A DNA stretch of 34,019 nt, from contig JARLGS010000117.1 of assembly GCA_031292695.1 (NCBI GenBank), positions 1 to 34,019 of the forward strand, given 5' to 3'. Position numbers and translations under genes: made by a program. The stretch comes from Mycobacterium sp. (GTDB lineage Bacteria > Actinomycetota > Actinomycetes > Mycobacteriales > Mycobacteriaceae). Shown piece after piece: positions 22,917 to 31,541 of the stretch (position 1 is its first letter; every line of letters begins with the position of its first letter). The notes under the pieces were generated by a model. It was not told where the DNA came from. It worked only from the letters and a program-made list of their open reading frames with translations, and did no database searches.

Positions 22917-24118
22917 TGCGCCACAACGTGACCGGGCCGTTCGCCTCGACAGGCCGCGAGGTCTACATCGCCGAAGCTGTGCGCACACCCACCGGCAAAT
23001 CACATCCCGAGCGGGGGTGGTACCGCGACATCCACCCCAACGCGATGCTGGCCGCCTGCTACACCGAGCTAATCGCGCGCAGCGGGATCGAGCCCGCAGT
23101 GGTCGAAGATCTGGTGATCGGCTGCACCGCCCCGTTCGGTGAACAGTCACGCAACATCGGTCGCAACGCCTGGCTACAAGCCGGCTACCCATCCGAAGTC
23201 CCGGCCACCACGCTCGACCGACGCTGCGGCTCGGCGCAGACCGCGGTGGAAATGGCTGCGGCGCTGGTGGCTTCGGGCACGCACGATGTCGTGATCGCCG
23301 GCGGCGTGGAAAACATGACCCACGTCCCGATCGACTCCCCCGGCAAGATCTCCGAACTGTACGGCGACCCCTGGCCGGCCGAGCTACGCGACCGCTACGC
23401 CTTTGTGCACCAAGGTGAAAGCGCCGAGCTGATCGCCGACCGCTGGCAGCTGAGCCGCGAGGAGATGGACGCCTTCGCCGCGCGTTCTCACCAGAACGCC
23501 GCCAAGGCCATCGTCGACGGCCGGTTCGTCGCCGAGATGGTGTCGATGACGCTTGACGGCCAGATCCGCTATGCAGACCAATGCGTACGCGCGGAGACCA
23601 CGGTGGAAACGCTGGCCAACCTCAAGCCGGCGTTCCGCAAGGACGGTGGGCGCATCACCGCCGGGTCGTCCTCGCCGATCAGCGACGGCGCCGCCGCGGT
23701 GCTGCTGTGCTCCGGGGACACCGCCCGTCGGCTCGGATTGCGCCCGCGTGCACGTGTCGTCGACCAGACAACCGTCGGCGTCGATCCGATCATCATGCTG
23801 ACCGGGCCCATTCCCGCAACCCGGAAGTTGTTGCAGCGCAATGATCTCAGCATCCACGACATCGACCTGTTCGAGGTGAACGAGGCGTTCTCCTCGGTGG
23901 TGCTGGCCTGGCAGCGCGAGTTGCGCCCCGATGTCGAACGGGTGAACGTCAACGGTGGCGCGATCGCACTCGGCCACGCTGTTGGCGCGACCGGGGCCAG
24001 GCTCATCGTCACCCTTGTCTCTGAACTCGAACGCCGTGAGGCCGACCTCGGACTGGTGACCATGTGCTGCGGCGGCGGTCTCGGTACCGGAACGCTCATC
24101 CAGCGGGTACCGACGTGA
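22916..24118 (+). CDS. Acetyl-CoA acyltransferase (3-ketoacyl-CoA thiolase)
   Basis: 400 residues, a full-length degradative thiolase. It cleaves 3-ketoacyl-CoA with CoA to acetyl- or propionyl-CoA and a shortened acyl-CoA. The nucleophile is Cys104 in LDRRCGSAQTA. NVNGGAIALGHAVGATGAR carries His354, and the second cysteine lies in MCCGGGLGTG near 384-385. ENMTHVPI is the usual loop. The N-terminus is EVYIAEAVRTPTGK after a 13-residue extension. The ATG overlaps the SDR stop and its own stop overlaps the next gene's GTG. Confidence 0.93.
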   Translation: MRHNVTGPFASTGREVYIAEAVRTPTGKSHPERGWYRDIHPNAMLAACYTELIARSGIEPAVVEDLVIGCTAPFGEQSRNIGRNAWLQAGYPSEVPATTLDRRCGSAQTAVEMAAALVASGTHDVVIAGGVENMTHVPIDSPGKISELYGDPWPAELRDRYAFVHQGESAELIADRWQLSREEMDAFAARSHQNAAKAIVDGRFVAEMVSMTLDGQIRYADQCVRAETTVETLANLKPAFRKDGGRITAGSSSPISDGAAAVLLCSGDTARRLGLRPRARVVDQTTVGVDPIIMLTGPIPATRKLLQRNDLSIHDIDLFEVNEAFSSVVLAWQRELRPDVERVNVNGGAIALGHAVGATGARLIVTLVSELERREADLGLVTMCCGGGLGTGTLIQRVPT

Positions 24119-25341
24119 TCGATTTCGGCGAGTACCTGACGGCTGGGGCCGGCGTCTGGTGGGGCCAGGCCGCCGCCGAGCCGCGGCCCCTGGTCGACGC
24201 GCTGATCGAGCAGAGCGAACGAATCGGCCCGTTACGGGTTTTCACCGGGTTGAGCTGGAACGACCAACTCGCCGTCAGCATGCCCGACGCCGTGTCGATG
24301 GTCTCCTACGGCGGCCTCGGTGAGCTCCGAGAGCTGAGCAGGTCGGGGCGACTCGATGTGGTGCCCTGTCATTACTCGGCGCTGCCGCGAATGTTCGCCG
24401 AACACCGCCTGCCGTGCGATGTCGGCCTGGTGCAGGTGTCACCGCCCGACGCTGACGGAATGTGCTCATTGGGTGTTGGCGTCGACTATGTCGCCGACGC
24501 CATTCCGCACACGCCGGTGCTGATCGCCGAGATCAACGCCCAGATGCCGGCCACCCTGGGAACCCCGCGCATACCGGTTGATCGCTTCGCCGCGACCATC
24601 TCCACCGACCGCGCGCTGCCCGAGGACACGGTGCGAGCCCCCAGCGAGACCGATCGTGTCATCGCTGCCCGGATCGCTGAGCTCATCGACGACGGCGACA
24701 CCGTTCAACTGGGGGTCGGGTCCTTGGGATCGGCGGTAAGCGAAGCCCTCGCCGGTCACGAGGACTTGGGCATCCACTCCGGGATGATCACCGACGGCTT
24801 GCTCAGGCTGATCGATAAAGGTGTGGCTACCGGCACCCGTAAGGAGATCGACCGCGGCCTGGCTGTCGTGGGGACCGCGCTCGGGTCGGCAGAGCTGTAC
24901 CGGCGCGTGGCCGACCTGCCCGTGCGTTTCCTGCCCACCAGCTATACCCATGCCCCGCAGGTGCTTTCGCAGCTACGCTCGCTGGTTTCGGTCAACTTCG
25001 CCGTCGAGGTCGACCTGAGTGGCCAAGTCGGCGCCGAGGTCAGCCGCGGCGTGTACGTCGGTGCCGTCGGCGGCCAGGTGGATTTCGCAAGGGCCGCCGC
25101 GTTGACCGGCAAGCGATCCATCATCGCGCTACGGGCGACCTCCCGCGGCGCCTCGACGATCAAGACCGCGCTCGAAGGCGGCGTGGTCACCACCGGGCGC
25201 TCAGACGTCGACGCGGTCGTCACCGAATACGGCGCTGCGCACCTGCGCGGTTGCAGTCTTGGCGAGCGCGCGCGCAGGCTGACCGCGATAGCCGCGCCTG
25301 AGTTCCGTAACCAGCTCTCCCAGGAAAGGACGCTCTTGTGA
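24115..25341 (+). CDS. Acetyl-CoA hydrolase/transferase-family CoA-transferase
   Basis: 408 residues from the GTG at 24115, which overlaps the thiolase stop (GTGA). An open frame extends further upstream, but only inside the thiolase gene. The two-domain fold of Cat1/4-hydroxybutyrate CoA-transferases is recognisable from LRVFTGLSWND, VSPPDADGMCSLGVGVDY, DGDTVQLGVGSLGSAVSEAL, LGIHSGMITDGLLRLID and the late TEYGAAHLRGCSLGERARRL. Such enzymes move CoA between a carboxylic acid and an acyl-CoA, which would activate the substrate or recover CoA. The actual acids are unknown. The gene overlaps the lyase gene by four bases. Confidence 0.88.
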   Translation: MIDFGEYLTAGAGVWWGQAAAEPRPLVDALIEQSERIGPLRVFTGLSWNDQLAVSMPDAVSMVSYGGLGELRELSRSGRLDVVPCHYSALPRMFAEHRLPCDVGLVQVSPPDADGMCSLGVGVDYVADAIPHTPVLIAEINAQMPATLGTPRIPVDRFAATISTDRALPEDTVRAPSETDRVIAARIAELIDDGDTVQLGVGSLGSAVSEALAGHEDLGIHSGMITDGLLRLIDKGVATGTRKEIDRGLAVVGTALGSAELYRRVADLPVRFLPTSYTHAPQVLSQLRSLVSVNFAVEVDLSGQVGAEVSRGVYVGAVGGQVDFARAAALTGKRSIIALRATSRGASTIKTALEGGVVTTGRSDVDAVVTEYGAAHLRGCSLGERARRLTAIAAPEFRNQLSQERTLL

Positions 25342-26276
25342 CGCTGCCCAAGCACGTCGACATCCGCGAGGTAGGCCCGCGCGACGGCTTTCAGAACGAA
25401 CCAGAAACCATCGCCACCACCGACAAGATCGATCTGATCAACCAGCTGGCCCGCACCGGGCTGCGCCGCATCGAGGTCGCGAGTTTCGTTCGACCCGACG
25501 TCGTCCCGCAGCTGTCCGACGGCGTCGGGGTGTTGCGCGGCATCGATGTGCCCGACCACGTCTCGCTGATGGTGCTGGTGCCCAACAGCAAGGGACTCGA
25601 CAACGCACTCAAGGTGCGCGAGACGTTTTCTGAGGTCGCGATTTTCGTCAGCGCGTCAGAGACACACAATAAGAAGAACGTGAATCGGACCATCGCCGAG
25701 TCGATGGCCGACAACGAGATCATCGCCAAGCGCATCGTCGCCGAAGACTTGCGCTGCGCCGCCGTCATCGCCACGTCATATGGTTGTCCGTTCGAGGGCA
25801 AGGTGCCGATGAAACGCGTGCTCGACATCGCCGAGCAATTCGCCGCCGCGGGCGCCACCGAGGTCGGGTTCGGCGACACCACCGGAATGGCCAACCCCGC
25901 CTATGTCGGCGAGTTCTTCGCCGCCGCCATCGAACGGTTGCCCGGGGTAGAGGTCACCGCACACTTCCACAACACCCGCGGCCAGGGCTTGGCCAACGCA
26001 TGCGCCGCTCTACAGGTTGGCTGCACCAGCTTCGAGTCCAGCTTCGGGGAGCTCGGTGGCTGCCCGGTGCCGGCCGGTTCTACGGGAAACATCGCCTCGG
26101 AGGATCTGATCAGCATGTTCGAGGAGATGGGCGTGTCCACCGGGGTGTCGCTGCCCGCGATGATCGACGCCGCGCGCGCAGCCCAGAGCGTGCTCGGCCG
26201 CAAACTTACCAGTCACTCCATCGTCGCCGGCCCGATCGACTGGGCGCCCAACCCGGACGCTCCGTCCTGCCGCTAG
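25338..26276 (+). CDS. Hydroxymethylglutaryl-CoA lyase-like enzyme
   Basis: 312 residues from a GTG at 25338. DRE-TIM barrel: REVGPRDGFQNEP carries the signature Arg-Asp. AHFHNTRGQGLANA gives the two metal histidines, 209 and 211. GGCPVPAGSTGNIASEDL contains the loop cysteine at 242; classical HMG-CoA lyases read GGCPYAPGASGN there. The family cleaves HMG-CoA to acetoacetate and acetyl-CoA, and homologues act on longer 3-hydroxy-3-methylglutaryl-type esters in leucine and terpenoid breakdown. No carboxylase genes for a leucine or geranyl route are present, so the substrate is open. Confidence 0.9.
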   Translation: MTLPKHVDIREVGPRDGFQNEPETIATTDKIDLINQLARTGLRRIEVASFVRPDVVPQLSDGVGVLRGIDVPDHVSLMVLVPNSKGLDNALKVRETFSEVAIFVSASETHNKKNVNRTIAESMADNEIIAKRIVAEDLRCAAVIATSYGCPFEGKVPMKRVLDIAEQFAAAGATEVGFGDTTGMANPAYVGEFFAAAIERLPGVEVTAHFHNTRGQGLANACAALQVGCTSFESSFGELGGCPVPAGSTGNIASEDLISMFEEMGVSTGVSLPAMIDAARAAQSVLGRKLTSHSIVAGPIDWAPNPDAPSCR

Positions 26277-26310
26277 ACCCTCCCATCACTCATCTCAAAG
26301 GAGAGAACAT

Positions 26311-27069
26311 ATGAGCAACCGCGTCGCATTCGTCACCGGCGGAGCCCAAGGTATCGGCCAGGGCATCTCGGAAACACTGGGCGCCAACGGATTCCGGGTG
26401 GCCGTCGCCGACCTCAACCTGGAGGCGGCAGAAGCCACTGCGAAACGCATAACCGACGCGGGTGGCGAAGCCATCGCCGTTCACGTCGACGTCACCGATA
26501 CCGAATCGGTACGCGGTGCGGTCAAGACCGTCAGCGCCGAGCTCGGCGACATCGAAATCGTGGTCAACAACGCCGGCTGGGATGACTTCATGCCGTTCCT
26601 GAAAACCTCAGAGGACTTCTGGGACAAGATCCTTGACATTAACTTCAAGGGCGCGCTGCGCGTCATGCACACCGTCGTGCCCGGCATGGTGGAGCGCGGA
26701 TTCGGACGGGTGGTCAACATCGGCTCCGATGCCGGCCGCGTCGGATCATCGCTGGAAGCCGTCTATTCCGGTGCCAAGGGCGGCATTATCGCGTTCACGA
26801 AGACCCTGGCCCGCGAGGTGGCGACCAAAGGCGTGACCGTTAACACCGTCTGCCCCGGACCGACCGACACGCCGGCGCTGCGCAAGTTCGCCGACAGCTC
26901 CGGCCAAGACGCCGACAAGGTGATCGGCGGGATGACCCGCTCGGTGCCGATGAAGCGGCTGGCCCAGCCGTCGGACATCGCCGCCGCCGTTGCCTTCTTC
27001 GCATCTGATGCCGCCGAATACATCACCGGTCAGACGCTGTCGGTCAGCGGTGGCCTCACCATGGCCTGA
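26311..27069 (+). CDS. SDR dehydrogenase similar to BadH (2-hydroxycyclohexanecarboxyl-CoA dehydrogenase)
   Basis: 252 residues; AAAGGAGAG precedes the ATG. The NAD motif is TGGAQGIGQG, and Tyr152/Lys156 are in YSGAKGG. Beyond generic SDR features it carries stretches I associate with BadH of the cyclohexanecarboxylate pathway: VVNNAGWDDFMPFLKT, VPGMVERGFGRVVNIGSDA, RVGSSLEAVYSGAKGG, TVCPGPTDTPAL and ITGQTLSVSGGLTMA. BadH oxidises 2-hydroxycyclohexanecarboxyl-CoA to the 2-keto ester before ring opening. The similarity is judged from memory of the family, so the activity is likely but the ring size and substitution are not known. The gap of 34 bases before it has no terminator. Confidence 0.87.
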   Translation: MSNRVAFVTGGAQGIGQGISETLGANGFRVAVADLNLEAAEATAKRITDAGGEAIAVHVDVTDTESVRGAVKTVSAELGDIEIVVNNAGWDDFMPFLKTSEDFWDKILDINFKGALRVMHTVVPGMVERGFGRVVNIGSDAGRVGSSLEAVYSGAKGGIIAFTKTLAREVATKGVTVNTVCPGPTDTPALRKFADSSGQDADKVIGGMTRSVPMKRLAQPSDIAAAVAFFASDAAEYITGQTLSVSGGLTMA

Positions 27070-27111
27070 CGGTCGGGTCGCCCGCACAGAAATCCAGGAG
27101 GTACATCAACG

Positions 27112-27891
27112 ATGCTGTCCGACAACGGTTCACCGGTAAGCCTGCGCATCGCGGGATCGGTGGTCGAAATCATGCTCAACCGCCCGCCGGCCAACGCGTT
27201 GGGACCGGCGATCATCGATGGGCTGCACAAAGGACTCGATGCCGCCGACGCGTTGCCCGCGAAGGTCATCCTGGTGTCCTCGGCGTTGCCTGGCTTCTTC
27301 GCCGCCGGCGCCGACATCAAGCACATGTCGACGGTGGACGCAGCATCGTTCGGCGCATATGGGGATGCCCTGCGCGGTGCCGTCGAGCGCCTCGCCAACC
27401 ACCCGGCGGTGTCGGTGGCCGCCGTCGACGGGCTCGCCCTGGGCGGCGGACTGGAGCTGGCGATCGCGTGCTCATTGCGTGTCGCCGGTTCGTCGGCGCG
27501 GCTCGGTTTGCCCGAGGTCAAGCTCGGCCTCATTCCCGGGGCCGGCGGCACGCAGCGGCTGCCCCGGCTGGTCGGCCGCGGACGGTCGCTGGACATCATG
27601 CTCACGGGCAGGGAAGTTGACGCCGAGGAGGCGCTTCGCATCGGCCTCGTCGACCGGCTTGTGCCGGCGGGGACGGCTGTGGACGCCGCGCGCCACCTGG
27701 CCCGCGAGTTGTGTGCCGCCTCATCGCCCGCGCAGCGCGCGGTTGTCCGGACGGTGGACGCGGCGTACGACCAACCGCTCGCCGACGGTCTGCGCTATGA
27801 GGCCGAACAGGTCCAGGAACTGTTCGAGCAGGGCGAGGCGATCGAGGGCATCCGCGCGTTTGTCGACAAGCGCGCTCCCGAATTCGTCTGA
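27112..27891 (+). CDS. Enoyl-CoA hydratase with both catalytic glutamates
   Basis: 259 residues; AGGAGG lies before the ATG. Classical crotonase: FFAAGADIKHM for the first oxyanion element, LALGGGLELAIACS with Glu115, and GLPEVKLGLIPGAGGTQRLP with Glu135. The 20-residue spacing of the two glutamates is that of true hydratases. It is the best candidate for the hydration step that supplies the BadH-like enzyme encoded just before it. The C-terminal EGIRAFVDKRAPEF is usual for the family. Of the four crotonases in the window, this one alone keeps both acids. Confidence 0.92.
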   Translation: MLSDNGSPVSLRIAGSVVEIMLNRPPANALGPAIIDGLHKGLDAADALPAKVILVSSALPGFFAAGADIKHMSTVDAASFGAYGDALRGAVERLANHPAVSVAAVDGLALGGGLELAIACSLRVAGSSARLGLPEVKLGLIPGAGGTQRLPRLVGRGRSLDIMLTGREVDAEEALRIGLVDRLVPAGTAVDAARHLARELCAASSPAQRAVVRTVDAAYDQPLADGLRYEAEQVQELFEQGEAIEGIRAFVDKRAPEFV

Positions 27892-27923
27892 TCGCCAAGA
27901 CCAACACCGACGGAGGTTGATTC

Positions 27924-28736
27924 ATGTTGGATCTCGAACAGCGTTATGAAACATTGCTTCTCGAGCGACCCGCGGCTGGCGTGGTCCAGGTGACGCTGAA
28001 CCGGCCCGACCGCTACAACGCGATGACAGTGACCATGTTCGACGAACTGGAATCGATCGCGCGCGCGATCGGCGACGACCGCGACGTGCGGGTAATGATC
28101 CTGACGGGTGCGGGCAAGGCGTTCTGCGCGGGCTACGACCACGACGAAGCCGAAGAGCTGCCGTCGCTGGGCGCCCTAGGCATGCTGGACCGCCAGGAGC
28201 GGGCCGCCCGCGCGCTCGCCGCGGTGCGCGGCGTCCCGGTACCGGTGATCGCCGCAGTCAATGGCCCCGCCGCCGGCGGCGGCATGTCGCTGACCTTGAT
28301 GGCCGACATCCGGCTCGGATCGCCGGCGGCGAGGTTCAACGCCGCATTCGTACGGATCGGGCTCTCGGCGGGCGACCTGGGTACCTCCTGGCTGCTGCCG
28401 CGCCTGATCGGTCCGTCTGCGGCCGCCGAGATCGGATTCACCGGCCGCATGGTCGATGCCGAGGAGGCAGAACGGCTCGGCCTGCTCAACCGGGTGACGG
28501 GTCCCGACGACCTGCTGGACCAAACGCTGGCCATGGCAGGCCAGATCTGCGCCAACTCCCCCGGCGGCATCCGGATTTCCAAACGCGCATTGCAGGCCAA
28601 CATGGAGGTTTCTTCCTTCGCGGCCGCGTTGGAACTGGAAAACCGCGGGCAGGCATTGCTAACGCGCTGTGACGACATGACCGAGGCGCTGGAAGCCTTC
28701 AAAGCCAAGCGCGCACCGAACTTCGCCGGGCGGTGA
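27924..28736 (+). CDS. Crotonase-family protein lacking both hydratase glutamates (first of a pair)
   Basis: 270 residues; CGGAGG precedes the ATG. The crotonase core is clear (LTGAGKAFCAGYDHDEAEE and AAGGGMSLTLMADIR), but the catalytic Glu positions are Ser122 and Phe142. Instead an acid appears slightly later, in RIGLSAGDLGTSWLLPRL. The next gene has a similar site with Glu in that place. Such patterns occur in isomerases, hydrolases and C-C bond enzymes of the superfamily, so hydratase activity should not be assumed. Ring opening is one possibility, given the BadH-like neighbour; no motif proves it. Confidence 0.87.
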   Translation: MLDLEQRYETLLLERPAAGVVQVTLNRPDRYNAMTVTMFDELESIARAIGDDRDVRVMILTGAGKAFCAGYDHDEAEELPSLGALGMLDRQERAARALAAVRGVPVPVIAAVNGPAAGGGMSLTLMADIRLGSPAARFNAAFVRIGLSAGDLGTSWLLPRLIGPSAAAEIGFTGRMVDAEEAERLGLLNRVTGPDDLLDQTLAMAGQICANSPGGIRISKRALQANMEVSSFAAALELENRGQALLTRCDDMTEALEAFKAKRAPNFAGR

Positions 28737-29587
28737 GCATGAGCACAGCCACCACGCACTGGAATCGGGTGTCGCGGCGCCCGCTGGCCGATGTCCTCGA
28801 CGAGCTGGGCACGGCACACACCCTGACCTTCAACGAACACAGTCCCGGCATCGTAGTGATGTCGGTTAACCGCCCACATCGCGCCAATTCGCAGACCGTC
28901 GAGATGTTCGGCGAAATCGCCTGGGCCACCACCACGTTACGCAACGCGCCGCTGCGGGCGTTGATCGTCACGGGGGCGGGAGGCAAGGCGTTTTGCACCG
29001 GCTTCGACCTTGACGAGGTTGATGTCCTGACCCGAATGTCGGTCTCGGAGTTCACCGATCTCATCGAAACCGCGGCATCTGGGTCCACCGGGCTGCGCGC
29101 GCTGCCGTGCCCGGTGATCGCCGCTGTGAGCGGCCCGGCGGCCGGCGGTGGTCTGTCATTGGCGCTGGCCGCCGACATCCGGATCGCCGACCACACCGCG
29201 AGTTTCAGCGCCGGGTTCGTGCGGGTCGGCTTGTCCATCGGTGAACTCGGTACGTCATGGAACCTGGTCCGGCTAGTTGGCCCCGGCCGGGCTGCGGAGC
29301 TGGCGTTCACCGGACGCACGGTGCGGGCCGCCGAAGCATTTCGGATCGGGCTTGCCGACCAGCTGATCGATACCGGGACCGCGCTCGACGCGGCGCTCGA
29401 GCTGGCCGAGACCATCGCGGAAAACTCTGACGACAGCGTGCGGTCCACCAAGAACGCGTTGGTCCGCAACCTGGAGAACAACTCCTTCCGTTCCGCGCTG
29501 GAGGTGGACAACCGCGGCCAAGCGCTGATGGTGCAGGTGCCGACGACCGCAAGCATGCTGGTCAAGCTGAAGGCCGAGGCGCCGTGA
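28733..29587 (+). CDS. Crotonase-family protein lacking both hydratase glutamates (second of a pair)
   Basis: 284 residues from the GTG at 28733, overlapping the previous stop (GTGA); an ATG six bases on is equally possible. It has a ~25-residue N-terminal extension and then VTGAGGKAFCTGFDLDEVD, AAGGGLSLALAADIRI and GFVRVGLSIGELGTSWNLVRL. Ser and Phe replace the hydratase glutamates, as in the preceding protein, and Glu of SIGELGTSW aligns with Asp of SAGDLGTSW there. The tail GQALMVQVPTTASMLVKLKA also resembles its neighbour. The two probably arose by tandem duplication and may form a heteromer. Confidence 0.85.
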   Translation: MSMSTATTHWNRVSRRPLADVLDELGTAHTLTFNEHSPGIVVMSVNRPHRANSQTVEMFGEIAWATTTLRNAPLRALIVTGAGGKAFCTGFDLDEVDVLTRMSVSEFTDLIETAASGSTGLRALPCPVIAAVSGPAAGGGLSLALAADIRIADHTASFSAGFVRVGLSIGELGTSWNLVRLVGPGRAAELAFTGRTVRAAEAFRIGLADQLIDTGTALDAALELAETIAENSDDSVRSTKNALVRNLENNSFRSALEVDNRGQALMVQVPTTASMLVKLKAEAP

Positions 29588-30516
29588 CCGCCACCGAGCA
29601 GCCGCGCACCGGGCTCGGGCCCGCGGACGACCTCCGGCACCGGCCCGTCGCCGGGGAGAGAACGCGCGACAGCCTGTTCTGGGAGCTGATCATGCCGGAG
29701 GAAGAACTCGGCATGATGGTCTACCTCTATCTGACCGGCAGCGGGAAGGCCGGCTACAACGTCTGCATATGGGGACCGGACGCCCGCCCCCTCGCGCTGC
29801 ACCTGCACAACGGGCGGATACCCGACCACGCCGACCTGGACGAATTCTCATTCGACGGGCTGACCCTCAAGCAGCCGCAATTGCGCAGGACCTGCGAGCT
29901 GACCTACGACTGCGACGGTGTGCGAATCGAGTTCGCCTTCAGTGGAATTCACGACGCATTCAGCTACCACTCCAATCCCGACGGACTGCCCTCATGGTTC
30001 GCGGCTAACCGGATCGAGCAGACCGGACGGGTACGGGGCGGGCTCGAAGTCGCGGGACGCCGGATCGAGTGGGACCGAATGGGTCATCGCGATCATTCCT
30101 GGGGAGTCCGCGACTGGGGCGTGCCACAACATTGGAAGTGGTTCGTCGCCTATACCGAATCCGGCCGGGCAGTGAATGGATGGATCTGGATCGCCAAGGG
30201 CGAATGGGGTTTTGCCGGCTACGTCGTCCGCGACGGGGTGACCTACCCGATCCGTCACATCGCCCACCGCGCCGAATACGGTGAACAGATGCGCCAGCGT
30301 CGGCTGCACGCGACCCTGACCGACATCAGCGGCGCCGAAACCGAACTGGAGCTCGACGTCTTCGGGGTTATCGAATTGCCCACCCATGACAGGCTGCAGA
30401 CTGTCATCAGGGAAGGCGCCTGCCGCGCAGTCATCGACGGCGAGCAAGGTGCTGGCCAGTTCGAGACACATTGGCAAGGAACCTATCTGGACTATTTGGC
30501 TACGCGAGACATGTGA
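29584..30516 (+). CDS. AttH/hydroxyneurosporene-synthase-like lipocalin-fold protein
   Basis: 310 residues from a GTG overlapping the previous stop. The protein is rich in Trp and Tyr and predicted mainly beta. The strongest motif is GHRDHSWGVRDWGVPQHWKW, typical of the DUF7064/7065 proteins related to AttH and carotenoid 1,2-hydratase. Also visible are DSLFWELIMPEEELGMMVYL near the start and AVNGWIWIAKGEWGFAGYV later. No biochemical role is settled for this group, though it often accompanies acyl-CoA catabolic genes. A hydratase-like or lipid-binding role is conceivable. Start and stop overlap both neighbours, so it belongs to the operon. Confidence 0.75.
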   Translation: MTATEQPRTGLGPADDLRHRPVAGERTRDSLFWELIMPEEELGMMVYLYLTGSGKAGYNVCIWGPDARPLALHLHNGRIPDHADLDEFSFDGLTLKQPQLRRTCELTYDCDGVRIEFAFSGIHDAFSYHSNPDGLPSWFAANRIEQTGRVRGGLEVAGRRIEWDRMGHRDHSWGVRDWGVPQHWKWFVAYTESGRAVNGWIWIAKGEWGFAGYVVRDGVTYPIRHIAHRAEYGEQMRQRRLHATLTDISGAETELELDVFGVIELPTHDRLQTVIREGACRAVIDGEQGAGQFETHWQGTYLDYLATRDM

Positions 30517-31526
30517 TGTGGTCATGGTCTGAGGCCGAACTGCAGCGACTGGGGCGCTTCCTGGCCGATCACGGACTGTGCGGCCACACCGTGAGCGCCG
30601 AAGCAATTGGCGACGGCCATTCCAATCTGACGTTCTTGGTCTCCGACGGCCAGTCGCGAGTTGTCGTTCGCCGCCCACCACCGCCACCGCTGCCACCGGG
30701 TGCTCATGACGTGCTGCGAGAGGCGCGGCTCTTGGCGGCGCTGTCACATACTCTTGTTCCGGCTCCCCGCGTCTTGGCAACCGCGGCCGCAGGCGAGCTG
30801 CTCGACGTCCCCATTGTCGTAATGGACTTCGTCGAAGGGTCCGTCATCACCGAGTCAACGCCGGCGGCGAGCAATGACCCGCTACTGCGCCGCCGCATCG
30901 GCGAATCCTTGGTTGACAGTCTCGCCTCGCTGCACAACGTGTCTTGGCTGGAGGTAGGGCTCGGCGATTTCGGCAAGCCTGACGGGTTCAACGCCCGGCA
31001 GCTGCGACGGATGCGGTCGCTGGTGGCAGTTGACGGCGCCGTGCCAAAGCCCTTCGCGGCGCTGGACGACTGGCTGCAGGCACACGTGCCACCGGAATCT
31101 GCAACGTCGATCGTCCACAACGACTTCCGCATCGGCAACATGATCGTCGACATGAAAACCGGTCGCATTGCCGCAGTGTTGGACTGGGAGCTCGCCACTA
31201 TAGGGGACCCGCTTGCCGACTTGGGCTATCTGCTTACCTCGTACCCCGTATCGGGTGAGCCGCCGGTTCCGACGTCTGCGATGGGCACCGCAGTGCTGGA
31301 GCCGGGCTACCCCACCCGCGCACAGCTGCTCGACCGCTACGCCGACCGCACCGGGGCCGACGTCGCAGGCGTGAATTGGTATGCGACGCTGGCGATGTAC
31401 AAGCTCGCTGCGCTCTACGAATACAGCCGCAGACGGTTCGAAGATGGGGTAGGCGACCCGTACTATGCAGATCCGGAGTTGGTGACTTCATTTCTGGCTG
31501 CCGGCGAACGGCTGGCGGCCGAATAG
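30516..31526 (+). CDS. APH-family phosphotransferase, ACAD10/LvaA-like, possible 4-hydroxyacyl-CoA kinase
   Basis: 336 residues from ATG 30516, inside the preceding stop (TGATG). Kinase-like fold: the nucleotide-binding part has GHSNLTFLVSDGQSRVVVRR, the hinge is VVMDFVEGSVI, the catalytic Asp203 is in VHNDFRIGNMI, and the metal-binding Asp223 is in VLDWELATIGDPLADLGYLL. This is the subgroup found fused to acyl-CoA dehydrogenases in ACAD10/11. LvaA of levulinate catabolism phosphorylates 4-hydroxyacyl-CoA. It is not expected to confer antibiotic resistance. It is the last gene of the operon and converges with an SDR gene 15 bases away. Confidence 0.87.
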   Translation: MWSWSEAELQRLGRFLADHGLCGHTVSAEAIGDGHSNLTFLVSDGQSRVVVRRPPPPPLPPGAHDVLREARLLAALSHTLVPAPRVLATAAAGELLDVPIVVMDFVEGSVITESTPAASNDPLLRRRIGESLVDSLASLHNVSWLEVGLGDFGKPDGFNARQLRRMRSLVAVDGAVPKPFAALDDWLQAHVPPESATSIVHNDFRIGNMIVDMKTGRIAAVLDWELATIGDPLADLGYLLTSYPVSGEPPVPTSAMGTAVLEPGYPTRAQLLDRYADRTGADVAGVNWYATLAMYKLAALYEYSRRRFEDGVGDPYYADPELVTSFLAAGERLAAE

Positions 31527-31541
31527 ACCGCGCGTCTGCGG

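Noticed and set aside
30516..31526. Aminoglycoside resistance gene
   Set aside because: The protein belongs to the ACAD10/LvaA-like branch of the APH fold and sits in a CoA-ester catabolic operon; nothing points to antibiotic modification.
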